Assembly (NCBI GenBank): GCA_030679615.1
Contig: JAUXSJ010000176.1
Span: 1-6,665 of the forward strand
DNA length: 6,665 bases
From: Parachlamydiaceae bacterium
Lineage (GTDB): Bacteria; Chlamydiota; Chlamydiia; Chlamydiales; Parachlamydiaceae
Direction of reading: 5' to 3'
Shown here: piece after piece, positions 1-5,610 of the stretch
Numbering within the stretch: position 1 is the stretch's first letter
Layout: the number at the start of each line of letters is the position of its first letter
Notes under the pieces: generated by a model
The model's database searches: none
Told to the model about the DNA's origin: nothing
Seen by the model: only the letters and a program-made list of their open reading frames with translations
Translations under genes and position numbers: made by a program

Positions 1-3000
1 GTTCTAAATATGAAGCATTCTTTAAGCAATGTACAGCGATTGAAAAAACTTCCCTATTATTAAATTCAAAAGCGCCATATTTTGAAATTCTATAAATGTT
101 CCAACAACTTAATACGGAATCATTTTTTACAACTATGTCAATTTCTTGTTGCTCTAATAAAAACGTCCACAGGATTTTCCAAGATTCACTTGAAAACGAA
201 TTGAGTTTTCCTTGATATGAAAAATCTTTATAAGAAAGTAGCTGTAATGTTGCTATAAACTCTACGTAAAAAGTTTTTTCCCAAAGTGATTTACAATATA
301 ATAAGACTAAATCATTAAACCTTGTTTGATCAAAGGGTACAGGTTGATCTAACCGTTGAATAAATTGAGTTCCATAAAACAAATGAAAGATGGCTTGATC
401 TTTGTTTAATTCACAAACCCAATTGAATAAATCTTTTATCAGTTCATTTTCTTTTTTATTCTCTATCATCAAAACTAAAAGATCGATCAATTTAGAATAT
501 TGATGCGATTTAATGTATTCTTTTAAGAAATCCAGATCGTTTTTATTTAACAATAAAAGAATATCTTGATTGATTGTCATACTTTCCCAATCAAGCTTAA
601 AAATTTCTCTTTTATAATTCTCATGCTGATTTTTAGAAGGATTAATCTCATGAAGTGTTTTCAGTAATATTTTTAGTTGATCAATGTGATTGTTTTTATA
701 AAGACGCTCTAAAATCGTCGTTTGAAATTCCAATAACCATTTAAAAATGCGATCAGGAATAAAAGAAGCTTCTTTTAGAAGCATTGCTAACAATACGCTG
801 ATTTCTAAATTTAGTGCTTGAGTGTCTTCATTTCGAGTTTTTGGGAATAACTTTAATGTTTGTTGAAATATTTCCCACAAAGACTTTTCACGGTTTGTAG
901 TGTTTATTAAATAAGATTTTCTTAAGTACTCTAAAAATGTTTTCTTTAATTTAATATTATTTTCAACAGATGATTGATAAACTTTTTGACTAAAATTAAT
1001 AAAAATAGAGCTTAAAAAAAACTGATCAAACCATTCCCAGACAGATCCATCATCAATATCCTCTGAACCAGGAGTAAATGAAAGTACATCTTGAACTAAT
1101 TGAATAATTATGTTCATAACCTCTTGGACATGTTCGATATCAGATGAAGTATATGAAATTAATAATGGTAATAACTTTAGTTTTTCTTGATTCAACTTCT
1201 CAATGGATTGTTTTTTTAAAGCTTTCACAATTAGCTTGAAAGGGTCTATTGATTCATGAAAATCTTTCAATTTTTCATGAACCATTTTTTCTTGATGTTG
1301 ATTAATTACTCCACTGATTAATTGAGATTGATGTCGATAAATCGTTAAATAGAGTAGATCACTCGGAAATGATTCAAATAATAATAAGTAAAGTTGCAAC
1401 CCTATCGTTTGAATAATATTTGAAGGGCTATTTAATAATTTTTCGATTTTTTCATTAAAAATAAATGGATCAATCTCTAACGTCGATAAATAATCATTTA
1501 AAGGATGTTTTGATTGAATCGTATTTTTTTCTACAAAAAAGATTTCACCAATTTTCATAAGAGAATTGGAAAATTTGTGTTTTGAAAAATAGTTTTCGAC
1601 TTTTTCTACACTATCATTTAATTGGATCTTTAGCCACATATGAAACGGTTTTTTTAAATAAAAATAGGGTTTCCCATTATGAATTGTTGCTGATTCAGAA
1701 TCCCACAACCAAATAAGAATTTCCAAATATGCTACAAAAACATCCCAAGGAACTCGATCATCAATTAAAGCAATTTTCATCTGAGTAAACATCGACGATG
1801 AACTGCACTGTTCTTTAATCGTCACTTTCCAATGATAGTTCTCAACAAGTTCCCATAATTGAAAAAAAAATTCATTGTTAAAATTGATATCATTTGCAAG
1901 AGATTGACAGGCTCTAAAAATAAAACCACCTAAATAATAAGGTTCTAGATCGATGTTCGAAATTTCATTTTCAACTTTTTTAAAATAAGCTTGAATCACC
2001 AAGTAAATATAACCTTCAAGTGTATTTCTTTTTTCCTCCGGTAAAATAATTCTTTTAGGATCTAATTTAGATAAAATTTGATCTCTATTTTCCAGTAAAT
2101 AATTTACCATTTTTTTTTCATGTGAAGGATGTAGAAAGCGTCCTCCTTTTCTAATAGCATGTTTCCAACCATCTTCATTAAACGTTGTCGGCGTCATGCT
2201 ATTCAAAAGCAAATCAACTAAGGCTTGTCCGTAGAAAGGGTCGCTATTAATTAAAATCTTTTCCAATGAATGGGTGCTCAAAAATCCCATTAATGAGAGT
2301 CCATAACAATTTAGGCTTGATAAATTTGGATTTTCTAAAGTCAATTGTTGATTATAAAAACCAACAACATTAATATCGATAGGCTTGTAATCAGTATTTA
2401 AAGACAAAATTGTACATTTTGTTAATCCTTTATCGATACGATTAAAATGACGAATCCCGTTAGAAGCTAACAAAAATGATTTACAAATGTTAAATAAATC
2501 CAAAGATGGATTGTAAATAGGCTCTTTAGAATAATTTTCATAGATATAACTCATGATTTTAATTGTCAGCTTTTCTAAAATAGATTGAGTTACATATGCA
2601 TATGAATCAATATTATTACAAGAAAGCACAATTCTTAAATCAATGTCTGCACCTTCTTTATCAATTTGTTCTGAAAAATGTTCCATTGTTGAGAACCAGG
2701 TCTCAAGCGTTTTTAAATCTATTTTTTCATTGAATAAACGATGACACATCTCGATAAAACAATCTTTACCAATTAAATGCGCTAATTCACTTCCTATTAA
2801 ATAACATTCTAATAGATAGACATGTTTAATGTTTTTTGGATCAGTCGCTTTCAAAGGAAATATCCCATCAATATATTCTAGTATTTCTCGTAATGAAATT
2901 TGAATATTCAATGGATAATGTTTTTTTAAATAAACGATCGGTCCTGTTGAAATTGAAAATTTTTTATCTAATAGATCATTTATTCGAGATTGTAAATTAA

Positions 3001-3283
3001 AAAAAGAGGGTGATTTTTTTAATATTTCAAAAACAAATAAACGTGAACAACTCCCATTAAATACACCATAATTATTACAAAATCCTAACTCATTAATTAT
3101 TTTGAAAATGATATCTGGATTTGAAAAACAAGGAAAAAACGGATGAAGACCATCTAATTGTGTATTATTGTGATTTTGTTCATTTTGAAAATTTTCAGAA
3201 GAATTATTTTCTATTTTATTTAAAGTCAAAGAAGAATTTATAGATAACAATGGATTATCTACAAGATTATTAATTGGAATCAT
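1..3283 (-). CDS. Giant hypothetical protein, C-terminus cut off by the window edge
   Basis: One frame stays open from the ATG at 3283-3281 to the left edge: 1094 complete codons with no stop, so the real protein is longer. I do not recognise a domain. The first ~45 residues are rich in Asn, Ser, Gln and Thr and look disordered. They are followed by a Cys-containing stretch (GFCNNYGVFNGSCSRLFVF) and then a long, apparently helical, Leu/Ile/Lys/Glu/Asn-rich body. Landmarks are a basic patch near residue 370 (GWKHAIRKGGRFLHPSHEKK), Trp-rich stretches near 508-530 (VPWDVFVAYLEILIWLWD) and near 745-765 (SVWEWFDQFF), and a hydrophobic run near 625-650. No signal peptide or convincing membrane segment is visible, and no repeat period is obvious. 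The body reads like a helical solenoid or scaffold. A secreted effector is possible given the Ser/Asn-rich N-terminus, but this is inference. No Shine-Dalgarno sequence precedes the start; the upstream 15 bases are only A and T, directly followed by the 3299-3469 palindrome. The long open frame makes a real gene very likely; its function is unknown. Confidence 0.9.
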   Translation of the reverse strand, partial: MIPINNLVDNPLLSINSSLTLNKIENNSSENFQNEQNHNNTQLDGLHPFFPCFSNPDIIFKIINELGFCNNYGVFNGSCSRLFVFEILKKSPSFFNLQSRINDLLDKKFSISTGPIVYLKKHYPLNIQISLREILEYIDGIFPLKATDPKNIKHVYLLECYLIGSELAHLIGKDCFIEMCHRLFNEKIDLKTLETWFSTMEHFSEQIDKEGADIDLRIVLSCNNIDSYAYVTQSILEKLTIKIMSYIYENYSKEPIYNPSLDLFNICKSFLLASNGIRHFNRIDKGLTKCTILSLNTDYKPIDINVVGFYNQQLTLENPNLSSLNCYGLSLMGFLSTHSLEKILINSDPFYGQALVDLLLNSMTPTTFNEDGWKHAIRKGGRFLHPSHEKKMVNYLLENRDQILSKLDPKRIILPEEKRNTLEGYIYLVIQAYFKKVENEISNIDLEPYYLGGFIFRACQSLANDINFNNEFFFQLWELVENYHWKVTIKEQCSSSSMFTQMKIALIDDRVPWDVFVAYLEILIWLWDSESATIHNGKPYFYLKKPFHMWLKIQLNDSVEKVENYFSKHKFSNSLMKIGEIFFVEKNTIQSKHPLNDYLSTLEIDPFIFNEKIEKLLNSPSNIIQTIGLQLYLLLFESFPSDLLYLTIYRHQSQLISGVINQHQEKMVHEKLKDFHESIDPFKLIVKALKKQSIEKLNQEKLKLLPLLISYTSSDIEHVQEVMNIIIQLVQDVLSFTPGSEDIDDGSVWEWFDQFFLSSIFINFSQKVYQSSVENNIKLKKTFLEYLRKSYLINTTNREKSLWEIFQQTLKLFPKTRNEDTQALNLEISVLLAMLLKEASFIPDRIFKWLLEFQTTILERLYKNNHIDQLKILLKTLHEINPSKNQHENYKREIFKLDWESMTINQDILLLLNKNDLDFLKEYIKSHQYSKLIDLLVLMIENKKENELIKDLFNWVCELNKDQAIFHLFYGTQFIQRLDQPVPFDQTRFNDLVLLYCKSLWEKTFYVEFIATLQLLSYKDFSYQGKLNSFSSESWKILWTFLLEQQEIDIVVKNDSVLSCWNIYRISKYGAFEFNNREVFSIAVHCLKNASYLE

Positions 3284-3297
3284 AATTTTATTATTAT

Positions 3298-3326
3298 TTT
3301 ATAGTCGATTAAATTACATTTGATAA
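3298..3326 (-). promoter_or_regulatory. Promoter candidate for the giant gene, inside the palindrome end
   Basis: Read on the minus strand, TTATCA (3326-3321) and TATAAA (3303-3298) are separated by 17 bases. This is a fair match to a housekeeping sigma promoter. Transcription would begin around 3291, only about 8 bases before the ATG at 3283, so the message would be nearly leaderless, in keeping with the absent Shine-Dalgarno sequence. An alternative within the same arm is TTGACG (3342-3337), 18 bases, TGTAAT (3318-3313), which gives a more normal leader. Both lie within the inverted-repeat element, so either way the element would supply the promoter. This is sequence matching only, in an AT-rich region where chance matches are common. 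Confidence 0.35.
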
Positions 3327-3469
3327 TTTTTGACCGCGTCAAAGCCTCGAGATTGAAAAATTTTTTCATGTGCAATATTGATTTAATATTGCACATGAAA
3401 AAATTTATTCAATCGCGAGAGCTTTCACGCTGGTCAAAATTTTATCAACTGTGATTTAATCGACTATAA
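3299..3469. mobile_element. MITE-like 171-bp imperfect palindrome
   Basis: The left arm (3299-3379) and right arm (3385-3469) are reverse complements over almost their full length, with a 5-base centre (3380-3384). The outer ends are identical (TTATAGTCGATTAAAT on each inward reading), as are the inner ~18 bases (TTTTTTCATGTGCAATATT). The middle of the arms carries scattered substitutions and a few 1-3 base length differences. There is no reading frame inside. A short non-coding element with long terminal inverted repeats is what a miniature inverted-repeat transposable element looks like. The TA-containing ends would suit a transposase that targets TA, such as the IS630/Tc1 group, but I cannot see a clean target duplication. 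A structured RNA or a bidirectional terminator is the alternative; arms this long and the lack of T-runs after the stem argue against a simple terminator. Confidence 0.7.
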
Positions 3470-3470
3470 T
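3442..3470 (+). promoter_or_regulatory. Outward promoter-like sequence at the right end of the palindrome
   Basis: On the plus strand TTATCA (3442-3447), 17 bases, TATAAT (3465-3470) mirrors the promoter-like pair at the left end. The -10 hexamer is a perfect consensus. It points into the 3470-3873 gap, where no plus-strand gene is convincing; the only downstream open frame is the 45-codon fragment starting at 3702. It probably exists because the element is a palindrome, and it may or may not be active. Confidence 0.3.
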
Positions 3471-3504
3471 ATTAAGTATTACATAAAAAAAACAAATAAA
3501 TGAC

Positions 3505-3587
3505 TATAGTAGATTGAACGTTATCATGAAAGAAATATTGCAGAAATATAAAAATGAATAAAAGATTAGGCGTTCATTAAAACTATA
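3505..3587. repeat. Weak inverted pair of ends, possibly a decayed relative of the 171-bp element
   Basis: TATAGTAGATTGAACG at 3505-3520 faces the reverse complement of 3571-3587 (TATAGTTTTAATGAACG). The two ends share TATAGT and TGAACG with a looser middle. The left end also matches 12 of the first 15 bases of the 171-bp element's end (TATAGTCGATTAAAT). The ~50 bases inside hold nothing convincing; the only start codon on the plus strand gives an 11-residue frame (MKEILQKYKNE). This could be the remains of a related small element, but the similarity is short and the region is AT-rich, so chance is possible. Confidence 0.25.
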
Positions 3588-3589
3588 TC

Positions 3590-3742
3590 CTAATTATTGA
3601 TGGTATAGACTGATAAGCCATTAAGATAAGTAAAATTCTGGCCCATAAAAATAACAGGATATGCAGGATCGCTTTCAGCGGCAGGATAATGAACATAGCT
3701 GATGATTCCCACAAACTCTTTGTTTAAACCGTTACCTAATGT
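3590..3742 (-). pseudogene. Broken gene fragment, possibly alpha/beta-hydrolase N-terminal part
   Basis: After an in-frame TGA at 3745-3743, this frame reads 50 residues without a start codon until TAG at 3592-3590. The residues look protein-like rather than random: GIISYVHYPAAESDPAYPVIF, interrupted here after VHYPAAE for readability, continues as MGQNFTYLNGLSVYTINN. The arrangement of a Tyr-Pro-Ala segment, then Ala-Tyr-Pro-Val-Ile-Phe as a hydrophobic strand followed by a Gly turn, resembles the early strand and oxyanion-loop region of chlorophyllase, dienelactone-hydrolase and PAF-acetylhydrolase-like alpha/beta hydrolases. In those the turn is normally His-Gly. That match is from memory of the family pattern and is tentative. 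The nucleophile elbow and the rest of the fold are absent. Half of the fragment is the left arm of the inverted repeat 3640-3796. Confidence 0.4.
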
Positions 3743-3796
3743 TCATTATCCTGCCGCTGAAAGCGATCCTGCATATCCTGTTATTTTTTATGGGCC
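3640..3796. repeat. Near-perfect inverted repeat, two head-to-head copies of a coding-like piece
   Basis: The left arm 3640-3694 (55 bases) is the reverse complement of the right arm 3741-3796 (56 bases) with one difference, an extra A/T in a homopolymer (five versus six). The arms are separated by 46 bases (3695-3740). The arms are visibly richer in G and C than the flanking DNA. Each arm, read away from the spacer, encodes VHYPAAESDPAYPVIF in an open frame: the left arm on the minus strand and the right arm on the plus strand. The near-identity means the inverted duplication is recent or kept uniform by recombination. As RNA it would form a very stable 55-bp stem on either strand. It does not look like a rho-independent terminator, because the stem is too long and is not followed by a T-run. 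Confidence 0.85.
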
Positions 3797-3839
3797 CGAT
3801 ATCTTGAGCCAGTCCATCCTTAATTTTTTACATCACTGA
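3702..3839 (+). other. Short open frame over the second copy of the fragment
   Basis: An ATG at 3702 opens 45 codons ending with TGA at 3837-3839. It begins MIPTNSLFKPLPN, passes through the same VHYPAAESDPAYPVIF segment as the minus-strand fragment, and then diverges (YGPDILSQSILNFLHH). The divergence starts at the single-base length difference between the arms, so the two copies continue in different frames. No Shine-Dalgarno sequence is clear before 3702. It is most likely a duplicated remnant rather than a working gene, although the outward promoter-like sequence at 3442-3470 does point towards it. Confidence 0.25.
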
Positions 3840-3873
3840 TTAGCTGATTAGATAGGCGCATCAAGATTAAAAA

Positions 3874-4359
3874 TTAGTCAGCTTTCATGTAATTTTGATC
3901 AATTACAAAAAGAGCAGCCTTATCATCACCGATCAATTTGATTCGATCTAAATTATCTTGAGCATTTTTTTCTTCTTCAACTTGTTCAGTTATAAACCAT
4001 TGAAGAAAAACTTGAGTTGCATAATCTTTTTCTTCACCAGCTAATTCATAAAGTTGATGAATCCAATGAGTCACTTTTCTTTCATGAGCTAAAGCCATTT
4101 CAAAAATTTCTTCAATAGAGTTAAAAGTCGATGGAGGTTTATCAATCGCTTGTAAATTTACATTAAGATTGCGATCTATAATATAATTATAAATTTTCAT
4201 TCCATGCTCATGCTCTTCATCCGCTTGTCGGCGAAACCATTTAGCAAAACCATCTAATGGTATATTTTCAAAATAAGACGCCATTGCTAAATAAAGATAA
4301 GATGAAAAAAATTCATGCTTAATTTGTTCGTTCAGAGCTTTATATAATTTATCGTTCAT
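3874..4359 (-). CDS. ftnA: Bacterial non-haem ferritin (iron storage)
   Basis: The 161-residue product is a typical FtnA-type ferritin, the length of E. coli FtnA within a few residues. It would form a cytoplasmic 24-subunit shell that oxidises Fe(II) and stores it as a ferric mineral. All ligands of the di-iron ferroxidase centre are visible: Glu16 in the first helix (IKHEFFSSYLYL), Glu49 and His52 (ADEEHEHG), Glu93 (AHERKVTHW), and Gln126 and Glu129 (TEQVEEEK). Glu48 and Glu125, which contribute to the third iron site in E. coli FtnA, are also present, as is the conserved Tyr23. The Trp-containing FLQWF motif before the fourth helix is typical. No haem-binding Met at the bacterioferritin position is evident. 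The start is fixed by a strong AGGAGG at 4370-4365, five bases from the ATG. The gene follows the barrel-protein terminator and so appears to be its own transcript. The FtnA family assignment is firm; the exact gene symbol is by similarity. Confidence 0.96.
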   Translation of the reverse strand: MNDKLYKALNEQIKHEFFSSYLYLAMASYFENIPLDGFAKWFRRQADEEHEHGMKIYNYIIDRNLNVNLQAIDKPPSTFNSIEEIFEMALAHERKVTHWIHQLYELAGEEKDYATQVFLQWFITEQVEEEKNAQDNLDRIKLIGDDKAALFVIDQNYMKAD

Positions 4360-4383
4360 GATTCCCTCCTGTGAGATACATTG

Positions 4384-4412
4384 ATTTTATAAAATAGAGG
4401 GATAAGTTGAAA
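4384..4412 (-). promoter_or_regulatory. Promoter candidate for the ferritin gene
   Basis: On the minus strand TTTCAA (4412-4407), a 17-base spacer, and TAAAAT (4389-4384) lie between the upstream terminator and the ferritin Shine-Dalgarno sequence. The predicted start of transcription near 4377 gives a leader of about 18 bases, just enough for the AGGAGG. I see no clear Fur-box palindrome overlapping it. The position is right and the spacing is ideal, but the hexamers are only partial matches. Confidence 0.45.
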
Positions 4413-4422
4413 GAAGAAAAGC

Positions 4423-4454
4423 AAAAAAAATGGGCAGAATAATTATTCTGCCCA
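4423..4454 (-). terminator. Rho-independent terminator after the outer-membrane protein gene
   Basis: Bases 4431-4454 form a perfect 24-base palindrome: TGGGCAGAAT, a central AATT, and ATTCTGCCCA. In the minus-strand transcript it is immediately followed by eight U residues (4430-4423). The stem starts 29 bases past the stop codon at 4484. On the plus strand no T-run follows, so it works in one direction only. It separates the barrel-protein transcript from the ferritin gene. Confidence 0.92.
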
Positions 4455-4483
4455 AAATATCTAAGTATATCAATCTTTGATGA

Positions 4484-5539
4484 TTAGAATACAACTCCAA
4501 CATCTAAGATAACGCTAGATGAATCCCATTTTACATGACGTACTGGAATATCTAGGAAACACTTACGCTCTACGTTTCCAAAGCTATTCTCATCAGTTGT
4601 AATGCGATTATGTGCGTGATCTGCACACCACCATTGAAACTCGCCTCTTAAAGCAAGAGTCCAGCTGTCACACATTTCCCAACTTACACCGATATCAAAT
4701 ACAGATCCATAAGCATTTTTTGCATGCTGTTGGAAGCGGTTATTGAAATATCCGTTTTGGTTGAAGTTATCATGTTTAGCTTTTGCATGGTAATGAGCCC
4801 AGTGAAACTCGTAACCACCAAAAATATTCCATTGGCAGCATAAGTTGTAATCAAAATCAAACCCTATGAAAGGACCATTCCAACGTGTATGGATTCCTCG
4901 TCCATTTCCACCGTATGAAGATCCAGAAGAGTAATCATAGTAGTAGCTTGATGATGATGAATAATAGTAATCAGAGCTTGATGAATATCCATATCCATGA
5001 TGATCACCTTTAAAATGCTGACCGTGCCATGAATAACCAATCAATGGAGAAACACTAAATGTGTTATCGCATAATTGGAATTGGTAACCGACAGCAAATT
5101 TCACATCATAAACACTTCCCTTCACTTTATGTGAAGAATTGTCAAATCCAACATCATATGATGAACCTGATGAGTAACCATCAAATCCTAATGAATCATG
5201 GTGATGAACTTTTCCTGAACTTACCCAACCATAATCAGCTGAACCACGTAAGTACACGTTGTCACATGTGACATATTTGCCGCGTAATTCTATTGTCCAA
5301 ATATTAATGTTTTTCCAATCAAAATCTGAATGAAAAGTTGGACCAAATGTATCGTAGTAATCATCATAATCACTACCGCTTGAATAATATCCAGAATGAA
5401 TATCTGATTTCCATTTTAAACTATCTTGACGATAGCCAACGCCTATTTCAAGTTTTGAATCCATTGCTTCAGGCCAAAAAGCTTGAGCAGCAGAACAAAT
5501 TGAAAGAGACGCCATAACTGACAACAGTAATTTGCGCAT
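4484..5539 (-). CDS. Exported outer-membrane beta-barrel protein, chlamydial porin-like
   Basis: The 351-residue product begins with a classic signal peptide: MRKLLL, a hydrophobic core, then SAAQA, with cleavage expected after residue 20. The mature part alternates amphipathic strands with polar loops and ends in Phe351 (VILDVGVVF), the C-terminal aromatic used by the BAM assembly machinery. I count about ten strands, near 29-44, 73-92, 95-111, 141-157, 160-176, 217-234, 237-254, 276-290, 292-305 and 335-351. The long loops near 45-72, 112-140, 177-216, 248-275 and 306-330 are rich in Tyr, Ser, Gly, Asp and His. Seven cysteines remain after processing: 92, 157, 234, 235, 290, 305 and 327. 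Four of the turns carry a Cys-x-x motif (CDN, CDN, CQW, CDS). The character fits cysteine-containing chlamydial porins such as the MOMP-like or Protochlamydia Pom proteins, or the Legionella-type OMP family; which one is not decided. A Shine-Dalgarno AGAGAGGA (5552-5545) lies five bases from the ATG. The gene starts 71 bp after ispH, with no terminator between, so it may be partly co-transcribed; promoter hexamers in the gap are weak. Confidence 0.85.
   Translation of the reverse strand: MRKLLLSVMASLSICSAAQAFWPEAMDSKLEIGVGYRQDSLKWKSDIHSGYYSSGSDYDDYYDTFGPTFHSDFDWKNINIWTIELRGKYVTCDNVYLRGSADYGWVSSGKVHHHDSLGFDGYSSGSSYDVGFDNSSHKVKGSVYDVKFAVGYQFQLCDNTFSVSPLIGYSWHGQHFKGDHHGYGYSSSSDYYYSSSSSYYYDYSSGSSYGGNGRGIHTRWNGPFIGFDFDYNLCCQWNIFGGYEFHWAHYHAKAKHDNFNQNGYFNNRFQQHAKNAYGSVFDIGVSWEMCDSWTLALRGEFQWWCADHAHNRITTDENSFGNVERKCFLDIPVRHVKWDSSSVILDVGVVF
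4912..4990. repeat. Trinucleotide-rich low-complexity tract in a surface loop
   Basis: This part of the barrel-protein gene is built from near-repeats of TAG/TGA/GTA-type triplets on the plus strand, encoding alternating Ser and Tyr runs (SSSS, YYY, SSSSS, YYY) at about residues 184-210. It lies in the longest predicted external loop. Such triplet tracts can gain or lose whole codons by replication slippage without shifting the frame. Confidence 0.6.
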
Positions 5540-5610
5540 ATATGTCCTCTCTAATTGATTTTAAATGGTTTTGGGATCTTTTAACCAGAATATAAACATA
5601 AAGGTGAGAA

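Noticed and set aside
3299..3469. CRISPR repeat or riboswitch reading of the palindrome
   Set aside because: There is only one copy in the window, no spaced direct repeats, and no riboswitch-like conserved core; a full-length two-arm palindrome fits a MITE better.
3526..3561. 11-residue frame MKEILQKYKNE on the plus strand
   Set aside because: It is too short, has no ribosome site, and sits in AT-rich DNA between rearranged repeats.
3820..3876. AT-rich inverted pair (TAATTTTT and AAAAATTA) plus the doubled TGATTAGC/TGATTAGA as a ferritin terminator
   Set aside because: The stem is short, lacks G-C pairs, has a loop of about 40 bases, and overlaps the ferritin stop codon; it is not a credible rho-independent terminator.
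4371..4440. Fur box in front of ferritin
   Set aside because: I could not find a 19-base palindrome of the GATAATGATAATCATTATC type; the AT-rich matches are no better than chance.
5059..5271. 70-codon open frame on the plus strand
   Set aside because: It lies wholly inside the barrel-protein gene on the opposite strand, has a His/Asn/Met-rich reading produced by the antisense of Tyr/Ser/Asp codons, and has no ribosome site.
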